From contig OZ245751.1 in the NCBI GenBank assembly GCA_965227445.1, positions 1,426,001 through 1,490,000 on the forward strand: a stretch of 64,000 nucleotides of DNA. Reading direction: 5' to 3'. This DNA is from DT-110 sp030148525. GTDB taxonomy: Bacteria > Bacteroidota > Bacteroidia > Chitinophagales > Saprospiraceae. The notes under the pieces are model-generated. The model was not told where the DNA came from and made no database searches. It worked only from the letters and a program-made list of their open reading frames with translations. Shown in pieces: positions 17,505-26,814 of the stretch. Position numbers and translations under genes: made by a program. The stretch's first letter is position 1, and each line of letters starts with the position of its first letter.

Positions 17505-18491
17505 ATGGAAACAACCGACCGTAAACAAACGCTTACCTATGATCATTTGCTGGAAGAATTGGAGCAAATGGACCTCGAGGCCAAGGGCGGCAGCCTGAAA
17601 GCGCTGCAGGAAAAACTGGCCAACCAATTCATTCCTTTTCAAATTGATGGCTCCGGCGATCAGAATGCCGTGCGGCATCTGCACGAAATGGAGCCTGCCT
17701 TTGCCGGCAAAGATGATAAACCCGATGTGCTGATGCGGGTGGAGATGGTCGATTTTCACCTGGCCGAGAATAAGAAGCTTAAAGAAGGCGACCGGGCGAC
17801 GATGAATATTACCATCCGGCAGCAAAATCCGGTAGATGATCACCTGCAGCCCCTGTACTGGATCGCCACTACCGGGCTGGACCTCTACAAAATGTTCTCG
17901 GATAAAGGCTCTGATGACGAGCAGGGTAAAGCCGATCTGCACGAGGCCTTTGGTCGCCGGCCGATCGAGATACCGAAGGGCACAGCCGTGCTTAAGTTCG
18001 ACGTGAAAAAGCACCCAAAGACCCAGTGGTGGGAATACCTTTTTGCCGGGGTGCGTTCCCAGGCCGGGCAGGCATTGGTGAAAATACTGGGTCTGCCGGG
18101 CATCGCCCTGGACGCCGTTAAAGCAGTAGAAGACCTGGTAGGTCGCTTGGTAGACCACCAGGCTGAAACTCTTTTTGCCAGCAACGAATTACCCCTGGTC
18201 CTGACGCAATCGGCCAAGGACCGCCTGTTGGATGGTAATAAACACAATAAAGTGGGGGCTCTGCGCCCTGGCTTATTCCTGCTGGCCCGTGGCGAAGATT
18301 ATAAGCTCATCAAGGAACAGGCACCTTTCTACCACTATACCTACAAACGCTTATTTCCGGCCGGTACCGACGATATGGATATTCTGGATCCGGACTATAT
18401 CGATCCGTTTAAAAATGTCACCTACGCCATTTTCCGGGTAGCCATGGTCGACACCAAGCTGAACCCTGCCTACGAAGACCTGCAATTTTAA
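17505..18491 (+). CDS. Unknown protein paired with a caspase-hydrolase
   Basis: 328 residues with no signal peptide and no fold I recognise. The N-terminal third is acidic and helical (HLLEELEQMDLEAKGGSLKA). A central part reads like an all-beta domain (ADRATMNITIRQQNP-like region, then AVLKFDVKK). A long amphipathic or hydrophobic helical stretch at about residues 180-215 (AGQALVKILGLPGIALDAVK) could touch a membrane. The C-terminus is rich in Asp and aromatic residues. It ends three bases before the caspase-family gene, so it is surely cotranscribed and is a candidate partner, regulator or substrate of it. A TACCTTTC box at 17445-17452 is one base off the Bacteroidota TAnnTTTG promoter motif. 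I do not assign a function. Confidence 0.8.
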   Translation: METTDRKQTLTYDHLLEELEQMDLEAKGGSLKALQEKLANQFIPFQIDGSGDQNAVRHLHEMEPAFAGKDDKPDVLMRVEMVDFHLAENKKLKEGDRATMNITIRQQNPVDDHLQPLYWIATTGLDLYKMFSDKGSDDEQGKADLHEAFGRRPIEIPKGTAVLKFDVKKHPKTQWWEYLFAGVRSQAGQALVKILGLPGIALDAVKAVEDLVGRLVDHQAETLFASNELPLVLTQSAKDRLLDGNKHNKVGALRPGLFLLARGEDYKLIKEQAPFYHYTYKRLFPAGTDDMDILDPDYIDPFKNVTYAIFRVAMVDTKLNPAYEDLQF

Positions 18492-18494
18492 GTT

Positions 18495-21400
18495 ATGGCC
18501 CAAGCAACACTCTACGCTGTACTCGTGGGGATCAACGTGTACGACGGGGATGTGCGCAACCTCCACGGTTGTGAGTACGATACCCGGATGATGCGACGCT
18601 TCCTGCGCCAGTACGCCGCTGCCAATGATCTGAAACTGGACGCTCACACCCTTTTTGATGGGGATGCTACCCGGGAAGCGGTGATCAAATCCTTTGGTCA
18701 TTTCCGGGAGGCGGGCCCCGACGACCTCTGTGTATTTTATTACAGCGGTCACGGATCGGAGGTATTGGCTCCCCCCGAACTGGCACACCTGCAGGCCGAT
18801 GGAAAACTGCAAACCCTGGTTTGCCACGATAGTCGTACGACGGCTCAGGACCTGACGGATAAAGAGATTAGCCACCTGATCTGGGAAGCCACTACCGACG
18901 AACAGGGAGAAGACCGGGGTACCCACTTTCTGGCTGTTTTCGATAGTTGCCACTCCGGCTCAGTATCGCGCAATACGGCCCTGACGCCCCGCCTGACGAC
19001 TGGTTCCATGCGTATGCTGGCGTTCGATAGCTTGCACGGTCATCCGCAGTACGATGGGGCAGGGCAGGAGCGTTCCCCGCGCATGGGCCGGCACGTGACC
19101 CTTTCGGCTGCGCGGGCCTACGAACTGGCCTACGAAAAGCGATATAAAGGCATTCCGCGCGGGGTCTTCACCACCACTTTGCTGGAGGCTTTGGGAGAGG
19201 AGTCCTTGCAGGGCCTGACCTACGGTCAGCTGGTCACCCTGATCAATGCCCGCCTGCATCCGGAGGTCCAGCATATGCAGCACCCAATCCGGGAGGTGTT
19301 GGGTAAGTGGCCGGATAAAGAACCCATTCTGTTCGGCCGGGCCCGGCATACGGTACTTAAACACTTCTTGTACTTCGACCCTAAGGCAGCGGCCTGGTTC
19401 CTCAATGCGGGAGCCATGCAGCAGATAGAGGAAGGGCAGCAATTGACGGTACATCTGGCCGATGATAGCACCGGTCAGGCGGTAGTCCGGGAGGTGGATC
19501 CCGGCCAGGCTCGCGTATTGCCGGGAGACTGGGCCGACCCTCAAAGCGTCTATGCCGTAGAACTGCCGAAACAGCGCGACCCGCTGATGGTCGGTTGGGG
19601 GCCGGGGCTGGAGCAGCAGCCGGAGCTGAGGAACGAGCTCCGACAAGAGGCCGGGGATCTCCTGTATGTATCCCCCCCGGAGGAATCGGAGTACCGCATT
19701 GATCTGGAAGATGGCCAATGGATTATCTGTCCGGCGGGCAGCGAGCGCCCACTTTTTAAAGGGATTCCCCGTACCTCCGACAAGGCCATTGATCTGTTCG
19801 TGGCCCGATTGGAGCACGTCAGCAACTGGTTGGAAGGATGGAAGCGCAGTAATCCCGATTCTTCTTTGAATGTGTTGCAGGAATTCGATGTGCAGCTCTT
19901 TTCGTATCCGGATTACCAGCACGATGATGCGCCCGGTAAGCCCGTGGAACTGGATTATCAGGAGGACATGGCGGTTTTGTCTTATCAGGAACGAAATGGC
20001 CAGTGGACCAAGCCCTATATCACTTTCACTCTGCAGCGACGGAAGGACGCGACCACTTACCAGGGGAGCCTCTGGGCGTGTGTACTCTTTTACAATGAAA
20101 AATACGGAGCTACGGTTTCGCATTTTCCGGTTCAGGAATTTCAGCAAGACGATACCCAGCCCGTGCGGCTTTTTTACGTAAGCGGGGGCCGGAGGCGATT
20201 TTACATCCCGCTGTATATCCCGGATATTCTATACGAGGAATGGGGCGAGACGGAGGTGAAAAACATGTTTAAGGTGGTTATTTCTACGCACCCCTTCTCG
20301 GCGGAGGAATGGGAGTTGCCCGATCTGGCATTGGCCCGTCGCGGCACAAAAGGCATTTCGCGGGGAATCGGAGAGGAAGAGGAACGCGGTCCACTCCGCG
20401 ACTGGGCGACCTTTGATGTACCCTTCATCATTCGCCGACCTACCGAAGGTGCAGCACTGCCCACCGGTGGCCAGGTGGCCATGGATCGCATTCAATTAAC
20501 GGCACCGGAGGGTTTCGCGGCCCAAAAGGTACGGTTGACGAGTAGTCAGGAGGTGAGTCGCTCGGTGACCGCCCTCAAACCACCCCCTTCCGTTTCCGGA
20601 TGTGTGGAACCGGCCAATTTGGTGGCCAGCCGACAAGCTGATGGCTGTATGGATGTGTTGGAACTGCACGATGTGGAAGGAATAGAAAAGGTGGATGCAG
20701 CGCATCCGCTCGTGCTGCAACTCGAACCGGGTACCCGCGAAGCCCTGCTGCCCATGGGCTACGATCAAGAAGCTGGTGCTTACCTGCCGCTGGGCTATAC
20801 GGATGCCCGGGGAATGGTGCACATCCGCAGCCTGCCATCGCCCGACGAGCCGACGGTACGCGGGTTGGGCAAGAGCCTGAAGATTTACCTGCAACGCCTC
20901 AAATACACTCAGTTGCTGGGAAAGGAGGATCCCTACCCCAAACTGGCTATGGTCGGCTGGGAGGATCAGGATCCGGTATATGTTTTAGACGAACCGGCCA
21001 TTGCGGAGGCAGTGGCTTCCGCCAAAAAGATCCTGGTGGTCGTACACGGTCTGATCGGTGATACCAGCGATAAGCGGGCGATCACCCGCCGGATTCAGCG
21101 TCCGGTAGAAGGGGAGCTTCGTCCCCTGTCGGATCAGATTGATCTGACACTAACCTTTGATTACGACAGCCTGAGTGTCCCCATCGAGCAAACCGCCCGG
21201 GACCTGAAAGCGGCGCTCGAAGCGGTGGGTTGCCGCAAGAACGAACAGCGGGAGGTGATTTTGATTGCCCATTCCATGGGCGGACTGATCAGTCGCTGGC
21301 TACTGGAAGAAGAGGGTGGCGATGCCATGGTCAGTACGTTTGTAGAGGTGGGAAGTCCCAATGCAGGAAGCCCCTGGGCATCGGCCTACGATGTATTTCT

Positions 21401-21839
21401 GAACGGTATGGGAATCGTATTGAATTTTCTGCCCATTCCCTCGGTGGTCAATTCATTACTGTCTTTCGTAAGTAAAGCCTGGGACAAGGTAGAGGTGACT
21501 CAGCAGCAACTTCGTTCCGATTCGGAGGTGGTCAAAACCCTGAACCGGTCCGGAAAGAAAGCGCCAATACCTTACATCATCGTACCGGGGGATTCCAGCC
21601 TGATTCCCGACGATGGTACCCGCAGCAAGCTGATCGCCCGTCTGGTCGAACGCCTGAAATCCGGAGCGGTCAACGCGCTCTTTGATGCGGCCAACGACGA
21701 TATCGTCTCGGTCGCCAGCATGAAGGCTGTTCCGGAGGGCAATGTCCGGGTGGTGGATGCGGCTGCCTGTGATCACTTCGGCTACTTTAATACCGACGCC
21801 GGGATCGAGCGGCTGGGGGAAGTGCTTTGGGAAGTGTGA
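18495..21839 (+). CDS. Caspase-family protease fused to an alpha/beta-hydrolase
   Basis: 1114 residues. Residues 1-280 are a C14 caspase/metacaspase-like p20 domain: YAVLVGINVY at the first strand, catalytic His86 in YYSGHG and Cys152 in FDSCHSG. The middle (about 290-790) holds beta-rich regions I do not recognise. The C-terminus is a lipase-like alpha/beta-hydrolase: oxyanion strand VVVHGLIGDTS (His851), nucleophile Ser927 in IAHSMGG, a likely acid in ANDDIVS (about 1067) and His1094 in CDHFGYF. Both catalytic sets look intact. There is no signal peptide, so it is probably cytosolic. It is three bases downstream of the unknown 328-residue gene. Bacterial caspase-like proteins are often part of conflict or cell-suicide systems; that role here is inference, and metabolic or developmental roles are not excluded. 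Confidence 0.88.
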   Translation: MAQATLYAVLVGINVYDGDVRNLHGCEYDTRMMRRFLRQYAAANDLKLDAHTLFDGDATREAVIKSFGHFREAGPDDLCVFYYSGHGSEVLAPPELAHLQADGKLQTLVCHDSRTTAQDLTDKEISHLIWEATTDEQGEDRGTHFLAVFDSCHSGSVSRNTALTPRLTTGSMRMLAFDSLHGHPQYDGAGQERSPRMGRHVTLSAARAYELAYEKRYKGIPRGVFTTTLLEALGEESLQGLTYGQLVTLINARLHPEVQHMQHPIREVLGKWPDKEPILFGRARHTVLKHFLYFDPKAAAWFLNAGAMQQIEEGQQLTVHLADDSTGQAVVREVDPGQARVLPGDWADPQSVYAVELPKQRDPLMVGWGPGLEQQPELRNELRQEAGDLLYVSPPEESEYRIDLEDGQWIICPAGSERPLFKGIPRTSDKAIDLFVARLEHVSNWLEGWKRSNPDSSLNVLQEFDVQLFSYPDYQHDDAPGKPVELDYQEDMAVLSYQERNGQWTKPYITFTLQRRKDATTYQGSLWACVLFYNEKYGATVSHFPVQEFQQDDTQPVRLFYVSGGRRRFYIPLYIPDILYEEWGETEVKNMFKVVISTHPFSAEEWELPDLALARRGTKGISRGIGEEEERGPLRDWATFDVPFIIRRPTEGAALPTGGQVAMDRIQLTAPEGFAAQKVRLTSSQEVSRSVTALKPPPSVSGCVEPANLVASRQADGCMDVLELHDVEGIEKVDAAHPLVLQLEPGTREALLPMGYDQEAGAYLPLGYTDARGMVHIRSLPSPDEPTVRGLGKSLKIYLQRLKYTQLLGKEDPYPKLAMVGWEDQDPVYVLDEPAIAEAVASAKKILVVVHGLIGDTSDKRAITRRIQRPVEGELRPLSDQIDLTLTFDYDSLSVPIEQTARDLKAALEAVGCRKNEQREVILIAHSMGGLISRWLLEEEGGDAMVSTFVEVGSPNAGSPWASAYDVFLNGMGIVLNFLPIPSVVNSLLSFVSKAWDKVEVTQQQLRSDSEVVKTLNRSGKKAPIPYIIVPGDSSLIPDDGTRSKLIARLVERLKSGAVNALFDAANDDIVSVASMKAVPEGNVRVVDAAACDHFGYFNTDAGIERLGEVLWEV

Positions 21840-22046
21840 GACTATAGAGACCTCAGAGACTTAGAGACTGTAGAGTAACTCGATTGCTTCGAATTGCTGA
21901 TGTGTTGCACAGAGCATCGGGCGTAGAGCATGGGGCGTTCAGCGAGACTTAGAGACTGAGCGACTTCAGGGATCATAATTGATCATTGAGCACTGAACAT
22001 TGATAAAATTCATCATTCAACATTTAGCATTCATCATTCAAAGAAT
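21840..22046. repeat. Tandem low-complexity words (AGAGACT and ATTCAACATT types)
   Basis: Directly after the caspase gene come imperfect repeats of GAGACTNTAGAGACT (21840-21880 and 21948-21965). These are followed by TTGAGCACTGAACATT and CATTCAACATTTAGCATTC words (21979-22040). The same words recur at 35127, 38369 and 39108. There is no coding potential and no strong hairpin. Confidence 0.65.
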
Positions 22047-22625
22047 ATGGGATTAAACCAAGACGCCGTCCTCCAGGACCTCGAACAGCGAACGCACGAG
22101 CAGCTCGACTTCCTGAGTCAGAAGCTGGAACCCTTAGATGCAGAGGTACTGAACCGCAAACCCGGCGAGAAGAGCTGGAGCGTGCTTGAATGCCTGGAGC
22201 ACCTCAATATTTTGGGAGCGATTTATATCGAGGGCTTTCGCCAAAAAACCGACGATGGTACACCCCGTCAGGGAAGTGAATATAAAACCGGCTGGTTGGG
22301 GCAGTACGCGGCGCGCACTATTCGTCCGAAAGAAGACGGCTCTCTGTCGTATAAAATGAAGGCCCTTCCCTTTATGACGGCATCGGCGAGTGAACTCGAC
22401 AAAGAATCTGTATTGGGGACGCAAAGGGAACAACTGGAAGCTTTCCTCACTACCCTCGAGGCGGCAAAAAAAGTTGATCTGGGTAAAAACCGGGTGGCCA
22501 CTTCCCTGGGTTCCTGGCTGAAGTTCAAGCTGGGCGATGCCATGCGTTTTTATTTGAATCATCAGGAAAGGCATTATGTACAAATGGAGCGGACGCTCGC
22601 GCAGGTGGGGGGAGCTAATTTTTAA
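22047..22625 (+). CDS. DinB-family (DinB_2) putative metalloprotein
   Basis: 192 residues. It has the four-helix DinB/YfiT pattern: KSWSVLECLEHLN near residue 45 supplies the first metal-ligand His, and the closing FYLNHQERHYVQM motif supplies two more. Family members bind Ni or Zn, and many act as thiol-dependent transferases (bacillithiol or mycothiol) or have unknown roles. YtxJ, another protein linked to bacillithiol, is in this window, which makes a thiol link plausible but unproven. It is a single gene between two repeat-filled gaps. Confidence 0.85.
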   Translation: MGLNQDAVLQDLEQRTHEQLDFLSQKLEPLDAEVLNRKPGEKSWSVLECLEHLNILGAIYIEGFRQKTDDGTPRQGSEYKTGWLGQYAARTIRPKEDGSLSYKMKALPFMTASASELDKESVLGTQREQLEAFLTTLEAAKKVDLGKNRVATSLGSWLKFKLGDAMRFYLNHQERHYVQMERTLAQVGGANF

Positions 22626-22649
22626 TTCATAATTTTTGATTTGTAATTT

Positions 22650-22737
22650 AACGTAAGGTTGGGTCCGATCTGTTTGCTAAATAACTGAATGTAAAAACCT
22701 TACGTTGTATTTGGTAAAGGGAATAAGGTAGCAGGAT
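22650..22737 (+). repeat. AACGTAAGGTTGGG element, copy a
   Basis: An 88-bp element starts AACGTAAGGTTGGG, has an inner inverted repeat closing at CCTTACGTT (22698-22706), and a conserved right flank GTATTTGGTAAAGGG. A second copy at 33484-33571 shares both the hairpin and the right flank. Confidence 0.75.
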
Positions 22738-22797
22738 TCGCTGAGATCCCTCAACCTAAACCTAAATCTCAACCTCATCTTAACCCTTCGCACCCAC

Positions 22798-22805
22798 TAT
22801 ATTTG
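22798..22805 (+). promoter_or_regulatory. TATATTTG: Bacteroidota -7 box for the amylase gene
   Basis: An exact match to TAnnTTTG, 57-69 bases upstream of the possible starts of the GH13 gene. A clear -33 TTG is not evident. Confidence 0.5.
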
Positions 22806-22873
22806 CTTTGAATTCTTATTACAAGTGTACCTTATTGATCATTACCCCCGTTACGCGTAAAATGCATTGCTGT

Positions 22874-25711
22874 ATGAAACTGTTGAACACCCTTTTTTTG
22901 GTGGTGACCTGCCTGATGGTGGGCTCCGCCCAGATCGTCACCTTTGACACGCCATTCCCCACACCCGATCAGGAAATTACCTTGTTCTTTGATGCCACCC
23001 AGGGCAATCGGGGATTGGAAAATTGTGCATGTGATGTATACTTACATACCGGCGTTACTCCCGTGGGAGGGGATGACTGGCAGTATGTTCAGGGCGATTG
23101 GGGGAAAGCCATTCCCCGGTTGAAAATGACCCGCGTCTCCGAAAATGCGTATTCCTTTACCATGACCATTCGAGACTATTATCAGCTACCCGAAGGTTTA
23201 GAGGTGGAGCAACTGTCCTTCGTATTCCGGAATGCCGATGGGGCTAAAGCCGGACGGGAGGCCGACGGCGGCGATATTTTTGTCGATATCTTTGATGCCA
23301 GCGCTCCCTTGCTTACGCGATTGGAGACACCCTTCTCGGATAACCTGGTATTGAATGATGGTGAAACCGTACAGATCAAAGGGTTTGCCAGTAAGCCTTC
23401 CACCATCCGGATCGAAGAGAACGGCAGTGTCGTTTCGACCAGTGAGGCTGGTGCTACGCAGTATTCCTACCTCTATCAACCGACCAGTGGCCCCGGCAAT
23501 TACCGCGTCGATTTTATCGCCCGGGAAGACGACAGTAATCTGGAAGATACGGCCAGCTTCTCGCTGGTACTCATTCCCGAGCCGGTCGTGGAAGATCCAC
23601 CCGTCGGTACTGAATTGGGCCTGACCCGGGAAGCCGACGGTTCTTTCACCTTTTTGCTGGAAGCACCGGGGAAGCAAAATGTCATTCTGATCTCCAGCGA
23701 AACAGACTTCCAGCCCAGTGCTGCCGGCGTGATGAAGCGCAGCACCGATGGGCAGTACTTCTGGATGAACCGGACACCGCAGGTTGACGGCCGCTGGTAC
23801 ATTTACCAATATCTGGTCGACGGTGAGATCACTGTAGCTGATCCCTATTCGGAGGTGGTTCTGGATCCCGGACACGATCAATTCATCACTTCCAATGTCA
23901 ATGACGATTTTCCCGAATATCCAGATGAAGCAGAAGGAATACTGACATTGGTCGACCTGGAAAAAACAGAATATAACTGGCAGGTGACGGATTTCACACC
24001 ACCGGCCAACGAAGACCTGCTCATCTACGAGCTACTGGTACGCGATTTCCTGGAAGATCACAGCTACCAGTCCCTCACCGATACCCTGGATTACCTGCAA
24101 CGCCTGGGCATCAACACCATTGAGCTCATGCCGGTCAACGAATTCGAGGGGAATGATAGCTGGGGCTACAATCCATCCTTTCACATGGCTCTGGACAAGT
24201 ACTACGGGAGCCCCGAGGATTTTAAGCGCTTCGTGGATGAAGCCCACGCCAGGGGCATGGCCGTAGTGATTGATGCCGTCCTGAACCACGTCTTCAGCCA
24301 GAGTCCCCTGGCGCAATTGTACTGGGACCCGATCAATTTTCGGCCGGCCGCCAATAATCCCTGGCTCAATGTAACGGCCCGCCACCCCTTCAACGTGGGG
24401 TACGATGTGAATCACCAAACCCCGGAGACGAGGCGTTGGGTGCGGCGTGTGTTGCACTATTGGCTCGATGAGTACCGGGTCGATGGGTTCCGGTTCGATT
24501 TATCTAAGGGATTCACCCAGGTAAATTCCGGGGATGACGTGGGCTTTTGGAGCCAGTACGATGCCACCCGGGTGGCCTTATGGAAAGGAATCGGCGATGA
24601 TCTTTGGGCCACCAATCCCAGTGCCATTTTGATGCTGGAGCACTTTGCTGAAAACAGGGAGGAGATCGAGTTATCAGACTATGGTTTCCTGATTTGGGGC
24701 AATATGAATTACAATTACAACGAGGCGACGATGGGGTACATAGGTACCTCCGACTTCAGTGGCGCTTTCCACCAGGAACGCAATTGGAATGAACCTCACC
24801 TGGTTTCCTACATGGAAAGCCACGACGAGGAACGACTGATGTATAAGAATCGTCAGTTCGGGAATAGCGCGGGTACCTATAATACCCGGGTTTCGTTCAC
24901 CGCCCTGGACCGTATGGAATTGGGGCACACTTTTTTCTGGACGGTTCCCGGTCCCAAGATGATGTGGCAATTCGGGGAGGTCGGCTACGATTTCTCCATT
25001 AATTATTGTATCGGCAACGGTACGATCAACAATGATTGTCGGACCGGTCGAAAACCCATACGTTGGTTCTATTACAATATCCCCGATCGACGTGATCTGT
25101 ACAACTACATCAGCGACCTGACCTGGTTGCGCACCAACTATCCGGATCCTTTCCGGGATGCCGATCCAGACTACGAGGTATCCGGAGCTGTCAAGACTAT
25201 TTTCCTGGATAGTGATACGCTGGACATACGGGCCGTGGGTAATTTTGATGTTCGCCCGCAGTCATTTACTGCCGACTTTCCGGCTGACGGGATCTGGTAT
25301 AATTACGTCAATGGCGACAGCATTTCTGTCGCCGGTGGTGAACATACCTTTGACCTGGCGCCCGGGGAATACGCCTTGTGGATGAACCGGACAATCGAAC
25401 GCCCCAACCTGCCGGAGCAGGTAACCTCCATAGGTTTCCGTGCACCGGAACTGGAGCGATTCGATCTATATCCGAATCCGGCGGTCAGCGGCACGGAGTT
25501 GTACCTGCGCTGGGAGGGACTGGATGCGTCGGCTTTTGGCGTAAGCCTGATGAATCTGCAGGGTCAGCAGGTGTGGCAGGATCAACTGACCGGAGCAATC
25601 AATGGGGCTTCCATTGTGTTACCTGGCCTGCCCGAAGGGCTGTATATCCTGCAATTGCGAAGCCGGGAGGGGCGTCTGCTGGGGATCCAACGGGTAGTTA
25701 TCGGTGAATGA
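22874..25711 (+). CDS. Secreted GH13 alpha-amylase family enzyme with T9SS type A signal
   Basis: 945 residues from ATG 22874 (signal peptide MKLLNTLFLVVTCLMVGSA); ATG 22862 is also possible. The N-terminal roughly 330 residues form beta domains, probably starch-binding or E-set type. The GH13 barrel follows with its four conserved regions: AVVIDAVLNHV, GFRFDLSKG with nucleophile Asp542, MLEHFAEN with acid/base Glu589, and SHDEER with Asp651. The C-terminus carries a T9SS type A domain (ELERFDLYPNPAVSGTELYL...). It is expected to hydrolyse or rearrange alpha-glucans outside the cell or on its surface. No Sus transporter genes are adjacent. It converges with the DUF3179 gene, 33 bases apart. 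Confidence 0.93.
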   Translation: MKLLNTLFLVVTCLMVGSAQIVTFDTPFPTPDQEITLFFDATQGNRGLENCACDVYLHTGVTPVGGDDWQYVQGDWGKAIPRLKMTRVSENAYSFTMTIRDYYQLPEGLEVEQLSFVFRNADGAKAGREADGGDIFVDIFDASAPLLTRLETPFSDNLVLNDGETVQIKGFASKPSTIRIEENGSVVSTSEAGATQYSYLYQPTSGPGNYRVDFIAREDDSNLEDTASFSLVLIPEPVVEDPPVGTELGLTREADGSFTFLLEAPGKQNVILISSETDFQPSAAGVMKRSTDGQYFWMNRTPQVDGRWYIYQYLVDGEITVADPYSEVVLDPGHDQFITSNVNDDFPEYPDEAEGILTLVDLEKTEYNWQVTDFTPPANEDLLIYELLVRDFLEDHSYQSLTDTLDYLQRLGINTIELMPVNEFEGNDSWGYNPSFHMALDKYYGSPEDFKRFVDEAHARGMAVVIDAVLNHVFSQSPLAQLYWDPINFRPAANNPWLNVTARHPFNVGYDVNHQTPETRRWVRRVLHYWLDEYRVDGFRFDLSKGFTQVNSGDDVGFWSQYDATRVALWKGIGDDLWATNPSAILMLEHFAENREEIELSDYGFLIWGNMNYNYNEATMGYIGTSDFSGAFHQERNWNEPHLVSYMESHDEERLMYKNRQFGNSAGTYNTRVSFTALDRMELGHTFFWTVPGPKMMWQFGEVGYDFSINYCIGNGTINNDCRTGRKPIRWFYYNIPDRRDLYNYISDLTWLRTNYPDPFRDADPDYEVSGAVKTIFLDSDTLDIRAVGNFDVRPQSFTADFPADGIWYNYVNGDSISVAGGEHTFDLAPGEYALWMNRTIERPNLPEQVTSIGFRAPELERFDLYPNPAVSGTELYLRWEGLDASAFGVSLMNLQGQQVWQDQLTGAINGASIVLPGLPEGLYILQLRSREGRLLGIQRVVIGE

Positions 25712-25744
25712 TCTATTGGATGGACGAATGGTAACATCCGCCCT

Positions 25745-26623
25745 CTAAGAGCCTTTTTTCGTACTCACCAGGTACACTGCCGTCTTGGGGTGAAACGCAT
25801 ACCAGGCAAACCAGTACATGGTTTGGCCCGGATATTGGTTGCCACCTTCATCGGTCACTTTGGCCACATCGTTGAGTACGTCGTAGTGGATATGGACAGC
25901 CTTACCTTTAAACGTATCGCGGAGGATTAGCTCCGGATGATTGGCCAGCTCCGTGAAAGGGTAAGCTTTGACGTGGTCGCCTACCTGAATCCCGATAACC
26001 CGTTCTTTGGCAGGTAGCAGATCACTGGCATGCCGCGGAGTATGGTAGAGTTGCTGGTCATCTTCGTATTCCTGATAGGGCGACTGCTGATAGTTTCGAA
26101 CAAAGCCCGTACGGGTGGTCAGAATTAGCGTCTCGGGATTTTCCCGTTTCCATGCTCCCAGGGTGGTGTGTTGTACAGGCAGGGGCTTCAGTTCCTGCCC
26201 ACCTAAGGGCCCCGATATGGCTTTCCCCGTTATTTGGGACCACAGGGATTCACTCCGACGGTCGTACAGCAGGAGGTTGCTCTGATACAAAAGCCCCGAT
26301 ACGCCGAACGTGGTACGGCTTCCGCCAATAGTGGCTTCGTATATCATTCCGCTGCCGCACAGCGGGCAATAGGTGACCACTACTGGCCGTGTATCCATAA
26401 AATCGTTGACGATCTCATGCCAGTTGAGGAGGGGCAAGGGATAGGCCTTCGCTACGCCCTGGTGGTTGATGCCGAGCACGTACGTATCCTCATCGAAAAA
26501 AGAGTAGTCAAGGGCGCGCTTGAAAATAGGCGTATCAATGGACGGAATGTCATCTTTGCCATGACCCCCCGACTGAATATCCTCAGAGGGAATGAGGGCG
26601 TTATTAAGGTCGAATCCGTTCAT
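25745..26623 (-). CDS. DUF3179 domain-containing protein
   Basis: A 292-residue protein without a signal peptide. It shows the DUF3179 hallmarks: IPSIDTPIF, VLGINHQGVAKAYPLPLLNWHEIVND split over about residues 48-75, then the invariant VVVTYCPLCGSG and TFGVSGLLYQSNLLLYDR. Two cysteines in CPLCGSG and neighbouring residues suggest metal or thiol chemistry, but the biochemical role of the family is unknown. It is a single gene. A shortened ATACCG repeat lies just upstream of its start (26654-26724), between it and the stress-protein terminator. Confidence 0.88.
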   Translation of the reverse strand: MNGFDLNNALIPSEDIQSGGHGKDDIPSIDTPIFKRALDYSFFDEDTYVLGINHQGVAKAYPLPLLNWHEIVNDFMDTRPVVVTYCPLCGSGMIYEATIGGSRTTFGVSGLLYQSNLLLYDRRSESLWSQITGKAISGPLGGQELKPLPVQHTTLGAWKRENPETLILTTRTGFVRNYQQSPYQEYEDDQQLYHTPRHASDLLPAKERVIGIQVGDHVKAYPFTELANHPELILRDTFKGKAVHIHYDVLNDVAKVTDEGGNQYPGQTMYWFAWYAFHPKTAVYLVSTKKGS

Positions 26624-26653
26624 ATTGCTTCATTTTTGGGGATGCAGACTACT

Positions 26654-26724
26654 ATACCGACAACGAAATGGTTTTGCTACGCAGTACTTCGTGCTGGGAC
26701 TCCAAACCACTTCGGAAGCGGTAT
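26654..26724 (-). repeat. ATACCG element, copy 3 (inverted, shortened)
   Basis: It starts ATACCGACAACGAA and ends CTTCGGAAGCGGTAT, i.e. it reads as copies 1 and 2 on the opposite strand. The AAAGGTTTGG hairpin and the central CGAGTATATACTCG are missing; a different inner hairpin (GCAGTACTTCGTGC) takes their place. Confidence 0.75.
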
Positions 26725-26777
26725 TATTTACCAGCAGGTCACCCTCAAAAACAAGTGTTCTGGCTACATGTTTGCAC

Positions 26778-26811
26778 AAAAAAGGGATCTGCTACTCAGC
26801 AGATCCCTTTT
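26778..26811 (-). terminator. Intrinsic terminator of the stress-protein gene
   Basis: On the minus strand, AAAAGGGATCTGCT and AGCAGATCCCTTTT form a 14-bp stem followed by a T-run, starting three bases after the stop of the universal stress protein gene. Confidence 0.8.
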
Positions 26812-26814
26812 GGA

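Noticed and set aside
18960..20147. A 395-codon minus-strand frame inside the caspase gene
   Set aside because: It is long but antisense to conserved caspase sequence; it follows from codon bias rather than a real gene.
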